Part shown: positions 1 to 12,529 of the stretch, piece by piece
Layout of the letters: each line of letters opens with the position of its first letter
How positions within the stretch are numbered: the first letter of the stretch is position 1
Source: Thelonectria olida
Lineage: Eukaryota; Ascomycota; Sordariomycetes; Hypocreales; Nectriaceae
Direction: 5' to 3'
Length of the DNA: 64,000 nt
Assembly: GCA_020736575.1 (NCBI GenBank)
Contig: JAGPYM010000026.1
Location: 186,001 to 250,000, forward strand
Notes under the pieces: model-generated
Told to the model about the DNA's origin: nothing
Databases searched by the model: none
The model's input: the letters and a program-made list of their open reading frames with translations, nothing else
Program-made: the position numbers and the translations under genes

Positions 1-77
1 ATTCATTCACACACAGTTTTTACCTGTTCAAACCGTTTCTTCTCACTCACTCACTCACAACAACTTCATTCATAAAG

Positions 78-1218
78 ATGCCTTCCACCAAGACCTTCCT
101 CTCCGTCCTGGCCGGTGCCGCCTCCGTCGCCGCCCACGGCCACGTTGAGAACATTGTCATCAATGGGTAAGCCATACCGCCTTAACCTACTCACTCATTG
201 ATGGAATTAACGTTAACCAACGCCCAGAAAATACTTCGCCGGATACGACATCAACACCGCTCCCTACCAGAGCGACCCTCCTGTCGTCGTCGGCTGGGCC
301 ACCGATGCCACCGACAACGGCTTCGTCGCCCCTGACGCCTACGGCACATCCGACATCATCTGCCACAAGAACGCGGAGAACGCCAAGGGTCACGCCGAGG
401 TTGCCGCTGGCGACAAGATCTTCCTCCAATGGTCCGCCTGGCCCGAATCCCACAAGGGCCCCGTCATCGACTACCTCGCTTCCTGCGGTGACTCTGGCTG
501 CGAGTCCGTCGATAAGACGTCGCTCGAGTTCTTCAAGATTGGCGAGAAGGGTCTCATTGACGGCTCCTCCGCCCCTGGCCAGTACGCCGCCGACGAGCTC
601 ATCGAGAACAGCAACGGTTGGATGGTCCAGATTCCCGAGGACCTTGCCAGTGGGACGTATGTGCTGCGACACGAAATCATTGCTTTGCACAGTGGTGGCA
701 ACGCCGACGGTGCTCAGAACTATCCCCAGTGCTTCAACCTTAAGGTCACTGGTTCCGGCAGCAAGGTTCCCGACGGAACTCTTGGAACTTCGCTGTACAA
801 GGAGGATGACGCAGGTATCCTGTTCAACATCTACACTACCCTGTCCACCTACCCTATCCCTGGCCCTACCCTGATTGCCGGTGCCTCGACCATCTCGCAG
901 GCCACCTCTGCCATCACAGCCACCGGAACTGCCACCGAGGGCACCGGCGTTGCGACTGGCGGCTCCGCAGCTACCACGGCTGCTGGATCTGCTGTTGAGA
1001 CCTCTGCTGCCGCCGTTACCTCCGCTGCCGCTGCCTCCAGCAACGCCGCCGTCTCTTCCCAGGCTGCCGCTGTGACCGAGTCGGCTGCTCCCATCGTCGT
1101 GGCCTCGTCCACCACTGCCGCCGCTGCTGCCACTAGCACTTCGACCACTGGCCGCTGCAGCTCTCGCCGCAAGACCAAGCGCAGCCACAAGCGCAGCTTC
1201 ACCCCCAACCAGTTCTAA
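78..1218 (+). CDS. AA9 (GH61) lytic polysaccharide monooxygenase, secreted
   Basis: Copper-dependent LPMO that oxidatively cleaves cellulose or related glucans outside the cell. The model has two exons, 78-166 and 228-1218, with a 61-nt GTAAGC...CCCAG intron, giving 359 aa. Residues 1-19 are a signal peptide ending in VAA, so mature His1 (HGHVENIV) forms the histidine brace. The second brace His lies in [11 protein letters not shown] and the axial Tyr in the AQNYPQC motif. The catalytic domain ends near residue 240. It is followed by about 100 residues very rich in Ala, Ser and Thr and a strongly basic C-terminal tail ([15 protein letters not shown]), with no CBM1. Upstream sequence is only about 77 bp, so the promoter is cut off. 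Family assignment is firm from the motifs; substrate preference cannot be read. Confidence 0.93.
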
Positions 1219-1929
1219 GTGTCTTGGTTGAGAAGGACGTTGGAGAAAAGGAAGGAAAATTAGAAGGGACTGCCTCAGATGAGTGCTGAAGAAACACGTA
1301 GAGCGTGTGGCTTTTATTGTAAGAATAGCCTTCCTTGTGGCAAGGGAGTGGTTCTTGGAACCTTTTAGCTGTATATATGTCCTCGCCTTCTTTTGAAAAT
1401 ATATGAAGATATCCTTTCACTCCTTTTCTGTACACGTGGCTTCACTTCGGGGCCGCTGGTGTGAATACTTGGTTGTGTTTAATTGCGTGCTTAATATGGA
1501 GAGTGAGGGTATGCGAGACAAATTGCCTTTCATATCTTCAATGCCAGGGAATCACTAGGTTGTTATAGAAAGCGGGAAGAAAAGGGTGTGTTTCCCTCCG
1601 CTTATGTGTGACTCCTGTAAACCCCACGAGTAATGTCGACCTATTTACGCTGTGAACACTTGGCGGTCAGGATCAATTGCTGGACAATAGTCATTAGTGT
1701 TATTATCCCAGGGCGAATATTGGCAAGAAGCTTTTCTAGATGAATTCATTTTGATTGAACCTGGCATAAACATTAAAGATTAATTTTGTACAAAGAAGAA
1801 ATTAAAACAGTATGCGGCTTTATTGCTCATTCCCCAACATGCAAATTGAAACGCTTCTTCCAGTGCGTTTAGCTTGAGATCTGTTCCATGGTTAGCTACC
1901 TGTGTACTCCTCACACATCTCACCCGGCT
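1219..1929. other. spacer between convergent genes
   Basis: Non-coding 3' spacer between the AA9 gene and the ferritin-like gene. It is AT-rich with no convincing ORF, repeat or RNA gene. Confidence 0.6.
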
Positions 1930-2987
1930 TCAACATACCTCAATGATGGCAGGGCCAGCAGCCGTCGTGTCGTCACTGACGGCGTCGGCACAGCTGGTAA
2001 GGACGACGTAGGTCTGGCCGGCGAAGCCCTTGGGGATCTCAACAGAGAAGCCACCGTCAACCTGTGTAGCGGGCACAAAGGTAGGGCCTGTCACGGCAAT
2101 GAAGGCAGCGTAGACCTGGACGCCCTCGTCGAGCTCAAAGGTGTAGTCCTGGAGATTCGTTAGCTATTGTCGGGACAAGGACACAAGAGGAACGTACAGG
2201 AGTCAGAATTCGGACGGTATCGCCAGTCTTGACAGGGGGAGTAGCGGGGTCCAAGGCCAAGGCAGGGAAAGCCTTGACGGGGAGAGCAGGGTTGGTGCTC
2301 GGGCAAGACACGATAAAGGGCGACGCCAGAGAGAAGACCTCATCGAGCGTCAAGGGCGCGTCAAAAGCCTGGGGATAGGGGCTCTTGCCGAGCTTTGATC
2401 GGAGGTATGCGGAGTGGCGAGCCTCGACTGTGAGAATTGAGCCGGCGGCGGTGAGGTAGTCTTTTTCCATAATCTTGGCCGCTGCTCCGAGGTAGGCGGA
2501 AACACCGACCCCCTCGAGGATAGAAGCGGTGGCCAGGAAGGTGTTGACATCAGTGTAACCAAAGTCGTACGTGCATTCTGCGACTGGGGTTGCTCCGGCA
2601 GCTGCAGGAGGCGTCAGCTAGGTATCAAGGGCGGCAGATAGAGTAGAAGCAAACATACCCTTCAGAGCGCCAGTGATGAAGTTAACATGGTCGGTCTCGT
2701 CCTGAGACACCTTCTTTAGGTTCTTATAAAATGTAGCATCAAAGCCAGCATCGGCAAAGTCCTTCTCCGAGTACTTGGATAGACCTTCGCGGTAGAAAGT
2801 ATCCTCGAGGTGTTCCAAGGTCAAAGCATAGTTGAGGATATCGGCTTGAGGTCGAGAGTTAAATGGGTATAGCAATAGGGAGGCTGGAAATAAGCTTACC
2901 ATCGGTCACCTCGGCGCGCTTCACATGAAGGGGAGCGGCGGCAGCAAGGCCGGCGAATGCAACAACAGCAGCCTGAGAGAAGTACAT
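1930..2987 (-). CDS. rds1: ferritin-like domain protein, Rds1-type stress response protein
   Basis: Four exons (2900-2987, 2659-2844, 2198-2601, 1930-2148 on the minus strand) give 298 aa in frame. Exon 1 encodes a signal peptide (MYFSQAAVVAFAGLAAAAP) followed by a KR site that could be cut by a Kex2-type protease. A four-helix ferritin-like domain follows: ILNYALTLEHLEDTFYREG, then VSQDETDHVNFITGAL, with Glu/His in the usual metal-ligand spacing, and later VEARHSAYLRS. The C-terminal third is a beta-rich tail ending just after GPAIIEV. Members such as S. pombe Rds1 respond to nutrient or redox stress; the reaction is unknown. A TATA-like run lies near 3100-3106. The first acceptor is AAG rather than CAG/TAG. 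The ATG at 2987 was chosen because it opens the signal peptide. Confidence 0.88.
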
Positions 2988-5546
2988 CTTGAAAGAATTA
3001 TTTGACTTTGAAAATGTGAAGTTGGCGATTGCGAGATGGAGATGTAGATGCAAGTGTTCTGATGATAGAATAGCTTAATACTGATGGACTACTCAACCAT
3101 ATATACCACAAACTATCTTTATAAAAGCCCTGCGAGACGATTAATCTGATCACGATCTGAGATGTTTCTTGCCTGTCACCATTGATGACGATGCTCTAAT
3201 TGCGGTTCAAAGACAATAGCACTAAACTAATGTCCCGGCATTCCGTTGGTGGCGCAGAACGGCTCCCTGACGATCTCCCACCCCCAATCATGGCCGGAAG
3301 CCAGCTCATCCGGGCTGACAAGATGACCAATGCCCCCCAACTCCACAAAGTCACGGATCCCCAGGTTTCCGGACGGGGGGCTAGGCCGCATCCGCCTGTG
3401 GGCTTTGGCTCCATTGAGAAGCATCGAGGAGATCTTGTACTAATGAGGATGATTAGTTTGGTGATGGACTGCGGCCTGCACGCTACCGGTAGTCAGAGCC
3501 GGAAGGCTTTCATTCCGAGGCCATCAACGTGTAAATCTGCAATGAAGCTGAGAGCAGCAATGGGTACACTTCATATCGTCGCAAGCCTGACCTGCCATGG
3601 CATGATGATTCAAGCGGGGGAATCTGGCATGGTGGCTATTACAATTGGAATACCGATGGAGATTATTTCAAATCACCTCAAAGTCTCTCTGTCGCCACTT
3701 TGCTGTGTTTTTATGTTCTCGAATACCCCCATTTCAGCCCTGACACTGACAGGCCATGTTTCCATAGTTTCAAGCTTAATTGAGATTGACAATCTGAAAA
3801 TGTTTCAAACATTCCCCAAAAATATTATCAGATCTGACACTGTTTCTGCCATTACATCGCGACTGGCCTTAAAAGCCACACTAGGCGACGAAACAGGCTG
3901 GAAGGAGACCAATTCAACAAGCTTGCCGCATTTGTGCTGTAGCTCAGCAGCTCTCGGCCGGAGAGCTTCATCCGCTAGGCTCTATCGATGTAATTAGCTC
4001 GCCATGTTTGGAAGTATCGGGCCATAGCCAACTTACAGGCGGAAACCAAGCAGCCTCTTCACAGCCGGAGCATGCAAGCTGGCCCAACTGGCCCGGCATA
4101 AGCGTGCTTCGGGTATTTCATTCGGACACGACGGGGAACGTAATGACGACTGCTGCTTCAATTGATGGTAATATCCGCAGTCAGGCCTAGTTCACGCGAG
4201 GGGCTGTTGTTGGATGCTTCGGAGGATTTGCCACGATGGGCGGCTCCCTCTTTTCCCGCTCGTGATCCATGTCATCTCTGGGTATGCTTTGCCCCTAGTC
4301 ACAGCACCAGGGAGGGTGAGTGAGATGCATTACTAGTTGGTTACACCTCAGTCCCTCTCTTGCATTGCACTCCTTTTGTTGTGAAGGTAAGACCCAAACT
4401 CGCGAGGTATTCAATTAGATCGGCGGCCAAGGTGATCTACCTTGAGCATTCGTCAAATATGGAACCATCCTCTTGCTCTGGGGTAGACTTGGTACCTAAG
4501 TTAGAATCAAGGCCGGAACTGAACATACCCGGATGCTGGCGCTCAAGGGGCTGTGTTTATGCCCTGGTGACTTCACAACGGTCTGGTATAACTCGGATAC
4601 TGTATCATGTATGTAATTTCGGTGTCATCGGGTGGTGATCTAACCGTGAGCCCTGCTGGTAATTAACGCAAAGTCAAACGGGATGATTGGTCGACCGTAC
4701 TACGGAACAATGGTGTCAACACGTTGGTGTAATTGCGACGGAGGTACTGCTTTTGGCAGGTTGCTAGCTAGACAGCAGAGCTGACAAGATGGGCTTTCAG
4801 CTAAGGTAGTTACGTTACAACTGCAGGGCGAAGGCAGCAGCATATGCCGACCCATCGAATGTTCAAGGCCTTTCAACGCTACCCTACATAATGTTTGGGA
4901 GGAATGAGATTGGAGGTGCCTGTGCGGGTGAAGCGAAGGGAGAAACAAGACTGCATGCTTGTGTTTGGATCAATCTAGAACTTACTTGGCAACGCAAGAT
5001 GAGAGGTGTAAACAATGCGCAATAAAGAATTCGAGATTACTGACAGCTAGAGACGTCTGTCATACGCCCGATTGAGTAGAGCTTGGGTAATGTCATGTTC
5101 CCTTGAGACCTGAGGTGTGTTGACTCCCATCCCCTTTCGACTTCTAGAATGCAAACCACTTCTCCAAAGCAGCCTTTGCCTTCTCTGAATCGGCCTCCTC
5201 CTCGTCGTCGAGTTTGTACCTCTGCGACAAGCCCCAGGCTCGGTCGATGCATAAATGTTGCTTCACTACTTCCCGTCGCATGCAGCACTGCGAAGGAGTC
5301 TGGCTATCACGGTCCCAAACACCCGTGGATTGATTGATCAATTCGGACCCCAGAATTCTCGGCTTTCGACGAGAAGTCCGTTGAATGCCTGTCTTATGAC
5401 CCTAACTTATCTTTAATTCTCACAATAAATCCAACGACGCAAGTACGTCATGGACTCTGACGGGTGCAGGGTGCGAATGCCCTCATTAACAGGACAATGT
5501 CAAGATAAGGCTCTGGACTCCCTGTTTATCTGCCATATCGAGCCGC
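2988..5546. other. long intergenic region
   Basis: About 2.5 kb between the Rds1-type gene and the Zn2Cys6 gene. The longest open frame (3200-3997, plus) begins at TTG and reads like non-coding sequence, without domains or plausible splicing. I see no transposon ends or RNA gene. Confidence 0.5.
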
Positions 5547-7913
5547 TTACTCGTGGGAGGGAAAGTCGCCCACCAAGCTCGTCAATAGCCCATTGAACCC
5601 TTCCGACATGCCTCCATCCGCCATCTGTGTCATCCACTGCATCAAATCTCCTTCATCGCGGCTGTCAACCTCCGAAGCACTCGCCACCACCGTCGGCTTG
5701 CCCCCAGCGACGGCCTTGTCATCCATCATCATCACCGTCCGGTTCGCGAGCGCCTCAAAAATATCGCGATAAGGTGTCGCGGCATCCCACCGCTCAGCCA
5801 TAATGACCAACACAATTGTGCAGTCGGTGCAAGTGCTACTGACCTGGCCCTGGCGATGCGCCTCGCGTGCGGCGGGCGATGTCCACAGACAATGAAGATA
5901 TGTCAAGCCTGCGAGAAACAGCTCATGAAGCGCCGACCACGTACAGCTCGTTCGCTTGCCGAGGAACTGACGACGATAGCCGTGGCAGATGCTCTCGGCA
6001 GCGCGCAGGCAGTCGAGAAAAACGCTGTCTGGCGCGTCTGCCTGGCCGTCGATGATTTGGACGCGATATAAGTTGAGAATGGTGTAGTAATACTCCAGAT
6101 CAAACCACTCTGAAGTCGCAAACAAGGAGAGTGCTTCGCCTGCGACAGGCATCAAAGGCGGAATCTCTGTGCGCCACTTCTCAATCTCGGCACGAAGGTC
6201 CTGGACGTGGTCGTGGTGGACGTTCTGCTGTGCGCAACAACACGCGGTTTTTGAGTAGAGAAAGCTGTGAATGCGACTGAGGATGCGTCGGATTCGGAAT
6301 GTGTGAATTGCACTGGTGATGTTTGTCGGCGGATCACTGACAGAGTTTCGTGGTGTGCCATATATCCCAACCTCAGTGATGCACGAGTCGTCGACATCTA
6401 TCGGGTACTATTCGCGTCCATCAGACAGGCATGTTCATAGTTTGCGGATCCGAATGAGGTCGAATGGGATCATACCTCGGCGTCAACCTCCTGGTAAGGT
6501 ATTCCTTGAGGCCGGCCCAACATAACGGCAGCTTGAGACTCCATTACGTACGCGCACCAAAACACCCTCTTGCGCAGCTCAAGTCGAAGGGGGTCGGCAG
6601 TTGACCTCACGCGTTTCGAATTGCGATGATAACCGAGATCGATACATGACCGCAAAGCGAGTCCAGCCAGTTTCCTAAAGTTGTTAGTGACAACGTCAAT
6701 TCCCGGTCTTGACGAGACTATACCAGTGTGATGTGCCAATAGACGATCGAAGAGAATAGACTGCGCAACACAGAATCGCTTGGATAGCCTCCAGGTTCTC
6801 TCGCGGTAGTATGTAATCGATATACATCTGCGCCGAGGTGTATAGTCGCTAAATGCATGTCCAGTCAGCCAGCCAGGCTTGTAGACGTTGCCTTCATAAT
6901 CATTTACCTCTGCCGAGCATCCAGAATTGGGTAAAAGTAGTGCGCCAACAGCATAGACCTAGGACGTTAGATGTTTCTCACGAGACCACTGAGTTCATTG
7001 CGGCTCACCATGTTCAAGAAGAATAAAGGGACAGCGCTAGAGACGAGGGTTTCAAACACGGCCGACCCGTTGACTATCGTTGCCTCCCACGCTCTAAACG
7101 TCGGCTCATGTAAAAAAGGGTACTGCGTGTGAATGTTCTGAAAGTAGGCATCGCTCAACTTGACCGCAATATCGTACTCAGGTAGCAAGCATGGTGCTGG
7201 CATGGTAGAATCGTGCTCGTTCTGGCCAAATGTACTAGCATTATTAGTGTTCTTCAAAACGACTTGTCGCAGCGATGAGTTGATGAGTCGTGAAAAGGCA
7301 AAAGTCGACGATGAACCCAAGTAGTGAGGCTCTGCTCCAGCCGCATTGAGGCTCAAGAGGCCAACCTTTGAGGCCAACTGGTCGAGCCCTTCATTTTGGT
7401 CATCCTGGTCGTCATTTCTGGCCACAGCTGGTTGACTAGGAGCCCGGGAACCCTGAGGTTCGGGAGGTTGTGACATGGCAGATGAGCTGGACTGAGGAGA
7501 AATATCTTGAATGAGATGGTCGTTGGCTAGATCTGGGCGGTAGTTTTTCAGCATCCCCTCGAGAAGAGCAACACGCTGCTCCAACGTTTCCAAGTAGTTT
7601 CTCGGCCGATGTCGCTTTGTTATTGGGTCTTCTACCATGCAAGCTGTTTTCCATCGTCAGTCAAACCTCCATTTCCGAGCAGAAAATCTAGTACTGACTT
7701 GAGCCAGAGCGACGGCAGTTATCGCACCCCGAGACCTTGTTATCGCACTGGCTCTTGTTACTAGAAAGCACGAAAGTTGCAAGTGGAGATAAGCCATGCC
7801 TTTAACTTCTTCTCCTTGCAGCTTATGCATGCATTCAGTGTCCGATTTCCCGAACGTATCCTTTGAGCGCCTCCCCTTGGCCTCACCGTGGAGTTTCTGC
7901 TTTGCTGATACAT
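5547..7913 (-). CDS. Zn2Cys6 transcription factor with fungal_trans domain
   Basis: Binuclear zinc-cluster regulator of 677 aa from seven exons (7800-7913, 7699-7747, 7643 to 7009, 6908-6958, 6724-6848, 6476-6674, 5547-6407). The DNA-binding domain is split over three exons and assembles exactly as C-x2-C-x6-C-x6-C-x2-C-x6-C (CISC, KEKKLK, C, DNKVSG, CDNC, RRSGST, C). A linker and leucine-rich coiled coil follow (NYLETLEQRVALLEGML). The middle-homology region contains LAGLALRSCIDLGYH and the WCAYVME segment typical of fungal_trans. Intron 1 seems to use a GC donor (AAG|GCATGG). The gene lies next to an FAD oxidase on the same strand and near an MFS transporter, so it may be a pathway-specific regulator of those genes (inference). 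Confidence 0.88.
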
Positions 7914-8452
7914 GGCAAAACACAGAGATGTTCTCAATGATCTGGGATATGTCGAGTATGCCTCGTTCTTGGAAAGATCATATATGGGCGTTTAAAGCAA
8001 GACGATGTTGTTGTTGCAGACAGGAAGAGGGGCCCCTGCATCAACGTCACGCCGTTTCTGCTTATCACTATCTACTTTCGGAACACTTTATCCGTGGAAG
8101 AGGAGCCAAGCAAGTAGTTCCGTGCTAACAGGAAAATGCCTCAATCTCGGGCCATCTCGTTACTCATTGTGACCGCAAAGATAGTGAAGTACCTCGGACT
8201 GAGTCAGTCGACACTCGATAGGGCGATAGCAGTATGGAAAGAAACATATTAACTCTCAAGCACAGGACTCTCATAGCTTTATTGAGCAATTTTTCCTCAA
8301 TGATTTAAATACAAGTAGGCACATACTTGAAGATCAGCGGACACTCGTTTGCCCTCAGTCGAGTTTTGAGGTTACTGACTTATCTATATACGTAGCTATA
8401 CTACTTGACAGCGAGCTTAATGGAAATACTCGATTTCACGGACTCTCCTCTA
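7914..8452. other. spacer upstream of the Zn2Cys6 gene
   Basis: Promoter of the regulator and 3' end of the FAD oxidoreductase. No ORF or clear site stands out. Confidence 0.5.
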
Positions 8453-10182
8453 TTAAAGGCGAGAAAGAGTCAAGTCTTTCTTACCGAACCGCTTCTTCAC
8501 GTTTTTGATTCGTGACGGGGTGATTTGGTAGACTTCAGGCAGCTGAGTGTCTGCCCAAGAACTCCCGCCCATCAGCTTGACCAAGCCAGGCGCCGCCGTG
8601 AATATGCGTGCCATCCCGCTATCACAAGATTAGCCATGCCAAAGTGGTATAGTAACATGTCATCACTGCAAGAAAGAGACCCTTGAACTTACTGTCCATG
8701 GTGACCAGCACAAATCCATTGGCCCGGCAGTCCGGGCAACTCTCCTACGAAGGGCACACCGTCCGCACTCTGTCATACTTGGTTAATTACATTTCGCCAC
8801 GCAAGTGGACGAAGTATGTACTCACCAATGCAATGATGCCGCTCCAGCTGTGGTCGTAACGCTCCGTCTTTGAAGCGGCTGTCCACCCTATCAACTGCGA
8901 CTCTGCAAAGTCCCTGACAGCCTCCTTCACAGATTCGAAGCCCACTAGGTCATCATCTGTGCTTCTTTCAGGGTGCCCCCGTAGCCATTTCTCAAACGCT
9001 TGTTGGCCAGGGTTACTGCCGCCAAAAAGGACAGGAGCTCCCGAGACGCCCCGATGGTTCATCGTGAACAGCCCTCCATTGGGTAGAAGAACACCGTAAG
9101 AATTTTTGAGAGCCCTGGATCCCGTAAAGGTCACAGGAGGGATGACTTTGTCACACATGTGGGGTGTTGGGATGATGAGTCCACGTAGGGACGGCTCGAG
9201 CGCGGAGCTGTACGCATTGGTGGCGTGGACGACTTGAAAGCATTCAATCTCGCCGCGTTCACTCTTGACGACCCATTTCTCGGGAGTTACCGAAGACCGG
9301 ACAATCTGGTTGACCTTGGTTCGAGTCTGAAGGTTGACTCCTTTCTTCAGGTTACCACGCATTATGTGTGCAGTCAGCTTCCAAGGCTGCAGAGTGGAAG
9401 CAGGCCAAGCATAACACGCTTGTGCACCCTTGATGCGGGACATCTGCCATCTGTCAGCTAGGTATCTGATAGTCAGTCATCATCGTTTAGAACCTCTGCC
9501 GCTTTGACCGGATCGTGGGTGACGCTGATGTGATCGACCTTGCCACCAGCTGCCTTGTACCGTTCGAAGTTATCCTTTGCCATGGCCGCAACCTCTGGCG
9601 TCACAGGGACATCCAGTGTGTCGCCCACCCAAAGATCGCAGTCGACTTCGTTGTCACGTACGTACTCGACGACGCCAGCCCACGTCTGCTGTTCGTTTTG
9701 CAGAATCTGCGGATATTCGAGTCAGCAAGGCCGACACACGGAGCCCGTGACGCACCTTGAGAGCCTGTCCGGTGCCAAAAGCTCTCTCATACTCGGTGAA
9801 CCCGCGCCATTGATCCGGCTTGCAGTGGCCTGCATTTCGACCGGTAGCGCCAGAGCAAAACTCGCGAGCCTCGAGAACGACAACTTTCTTTCCGGGCCAG
9901 GCGTCGATGCAGTGTCTTGAGATCAAGGTGCCGGTCATCTGTGAAGGGGTGTCAGCATTGCTTTCCGGGTAGCCATGGCTGGACGCTTACACCGGAACCG
10001 ATGACGACAATGTCTGCCGAGGACGGCACCTCGGGTGTGGTGCGGTGATTGAGAAGAGCATCACCTTGCACCTGTTGAAGCCAGTATGACAAGGAGTGAC
10101 CGCCTTGCTTCGGAAAGCCGAAACGCGTTGGCGTGATGTCGTCGACGCTCGGGGCCGTCGATGGTTCTGGCGTCTTGTTCAT
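8453..10182 (-). CDS. FAD-dependent oxidoreductase (DAO family)
   Basis: Six exons (9991-10182, 9756-9938, 9494-9706, 8826-9443, 8693-8769, 8453-8618) give 482 aa. After a 50-residue N-terminal extension comes the Rossmann FAD motif SADIVVIGSGMTG, then VVVLEAREFCSGATGRNAGHC, the GATGRNAG signature of DAO/glycine-oxidase-like flavoenzymes. The second FAD segment is near the C-terminus: SADGVPFVGELPG and ICAGHHGHGM. Such enzymes oxidise amines, sarcosine-like or amino-acid substrates with O2; the substrate cannot be read. It is divergent from the MFS gene with 611 bp between, and the Zn2Cys6 gene lies downstream on the same strand. Together they suggest uptake and oxidation of one nitrogenous compound (inference). 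Confidence 0.9.
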
Positions 10183-10793
10183 GATTGTGAATAGCTCAAG
10201 CAGCTTAGAAGGTTCAGGATTCGGGACAGCCTTGTTTCAACGAGATAAACATGTTTAAGTACCGAGACGTGGGCTTCGGATCGATGCAAGTCATGTCGGC
10301 CTCAAATTGCGCTGCATCTGCATCCGCAATTGGTGGAACGAGCCGATGACTGATGAAGATGTCGTGCTTCAACTGCGTTCTTATCTGATGAGGGGCTGAG
10401 GACCTGACCCAATTGGCTGCCCGTATTCTTCCGGATCACTAACGTCTCTGGAAGCTGCCGTCAACGTTCCTGCCCCTTCTAACCGCCAAGTGTGGGGCCT
10501 GAGGGGAGATTTTCATTGGCTGCCCGTATCCTTCCGAAGAGCTATGCAGGAAGCCGCCGCCAACAATGGGATGTCTGTTCCTTCTCCCAGTTCATGCATC
10601 CTTACTTAGGTAGGTATCTTAGGTATTATGAATTTCTTATCATTAAGTACCTAGGTAGGTATTTTAGTTGAGAGAAATGTATTTATAAGTTGCTTCTATT
10701 CCTCGTATCCCCACATTGTCTTTCCATTCATTCCTTCTCCATTGGCCCAAACCCACAAATCTCCTTGCTTTTTCCCACACGTCAACCCCCACG
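10183..10793. promoter_or_regulatory. shared divergent promoter with imperfect duplication
   Basis: Bidirectional promoter between the FAD oxidase and the MFS transporter. A roughly 75-bp segment at 10411-10487 recurs, diverged, at 10514-10588: both begin TTGGCTGCCCGTAT(T/C)CTTCCG and contain GGAAGC(T/C)GCCG(T/C)CAAC. The 11-mer TAGGTAGGTAT occurs at 10607-10617 and again at 10652-10662. Duplicated CCG-bearing motifs would suit zinc-cluster binding, but no site is proven. Confidence 0.55.
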
Positions 10794-12529
10794 ATGGCTT
10801 CATCAGACGGTAACGCTCTGTGGCCCCCAGGTACAGTGCGTCTGGAAGATCCAAATGCACCAACAGGCCAAGACATCATTCTCCAACCACAACCCACCGA
10901 TGATCCCAACGATCCTCTCAACTGGGCTCAGTGGCGCAAATATGTCAACATCGGACTCGTCTGCCTCTACGTGGCTTACACGGCCGAGTTTATCAACGCA
11001 GGAGCTCCAACATGGGGCTTGATGCACGACCAGCTCGGCTTTAGCTACGAAATCTTGAACGATTCGTATGCCGCCGGCTGTGCTGCTCTCGCTGTCGGCT
11101 CTTTGCTCCTAATCCCCTTTGCCCTCAAGTTCGGCCGTCGACCGCTGTACCTCTTCAGCACCGTGCTCCAATTTTGTCTCAGCATCTGGTCAGCCAAGAT
11201 GCAGACTGTGGCCGACTTGATGCTCATAAACGTTTTGCAGTGCCTCTTCGGAAGTCTTGCCGAAGTCATCGTTCAGATGACCATTGCTGATCTCTTCTTC
11301 GTACACCAGCGGGGAAAGATGAACGCCTTGTACGTCTGGGTGTGGCTGCTGTCTAGCTATCTTGGAATGCTCATTGCTGGCTTTGTTGCAAAGGGCCAAG
11401 GCTGGAGATGGGTTTGGTGGTGGAATGCCATCATCTTTGGCGTTTCCATCTTCATTGTCGGCTTCGGCTACGAAGAGACCAAGTATTCTCCGCCTGCCTC
11501 TTCTCACGTGTCCAACATGCCACCAGCGACCGAAGACAACATGGACAACACGAGTTTTGTGGAGGGAAAGAAGTCGACAGACCTCAAAGAGACCCAATCG
11601 AACCCACCTGTCGCTGATCTTGCGTCCATCCCAGCAGCTGAACATGCTTCTCCAACACACATCACTACTGTCAAGATCAACCCCAACATTCCCAAGAAGA
11701 CGTACTGGCAAAGACTAGCCATTACCACCACTACCCAATCGTCCGGGGGATCAAACGACTCGTTCCTTCATCACATGTACCAACCCCTCATCCTGCTGAC
11801 AACTATCCCTGCCATCGCCTATGCAGCACTGGTGTACGGCATCTTAGTCGGATTGGGAGACGTCATGTCCACCACCTTGTCCACCTTTTTGACTCGGCCA
11901 CCGTATAATTTCGATTCGAGCCAGGTCGGTCTCATGGCTTTGCCTAGGATGATTGGTGTCACGATTGGTGCCCTGATTATCGGCCCAATGAGTGACTGGT
12001 GGATTGTCTGGCTCTCTCGTCGACGCGGTGGTATCTACGAGCCGGAGACGCGGCTGTGGTGTATCATTCCGTTCCTGCTATTTGTACCTGTGGGGGCACT
12101 CATGTTTGGCATCGGGCTGAATAATGGTCTGCCGTGGCCTATCATTGCCGTCGGGCTTGCATTGTACAACATTGGTGTCACCCCCATTAACAGCATCATC
12201 ATCACATACCTCACCGATTCATACAGAGAGGTAAGTTGAGCGCAGCCTTTAATAACGATCAACTACTAATTCTCACACAGGTCATTGGCGACGCTTTGGT
12301 TGGGGTGACGGTCGTGCGAAATACTTTCTCCACTGCATTCATCTTTGCGCTCAGCCCGTGGATTGCAGCGATCGGTATCAAGTACGTCTTGGTAACGATA
12401 CTACTGATCGCTTGTTTGATACTCATGGTTTTTGGTGTTTTCATTCGATACGGAAGGACGTTCCGAGAGCGTAGTGCTTCGCGATACGAATACTATGCTC
12501 AACGGCAGTACAAGGACAGGATGTTTTAG
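10794..12529 (+). CDS. MFS transporter (drug:H+ antiporter-like)
   Basis: Two exons (10794-12230, 12281-12529) joined by a 50-nt intron with a CTAAT branch site and ACACAG acceptor give 561 aa. The N-terminal cytosolic part contains DDPNDPLNWAQWRKY, the usual lead-in of fungal DHA-type MFS proteins. About 12 membrane segments follow, with the loop-2/3 motif near LKFGRRPLYLFS and a long hydrophilic central loop (roughly residues 240-330). I chose the ATG at 10794 because the open frame upstream has no ATG. Substrate is unknown; position next to the FAD oxidase suggests import or export of its substrate or product. Confidence 0.92.

Noticed and set aside
187..1188. 333-codon minus-strand frame opposite the AA9 gene
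   Set aside because: Gly/Ser/Ala-rich shadow caused by GC-biased codons and the Ala/Ser/Thr tail of the real gene; the splice model and motifs support the plus strand.
3200..3997. 265-codon plus-strand frame
   Set aside because: Starts at TTG, has no domain or codon bias, and lies in a spacer.
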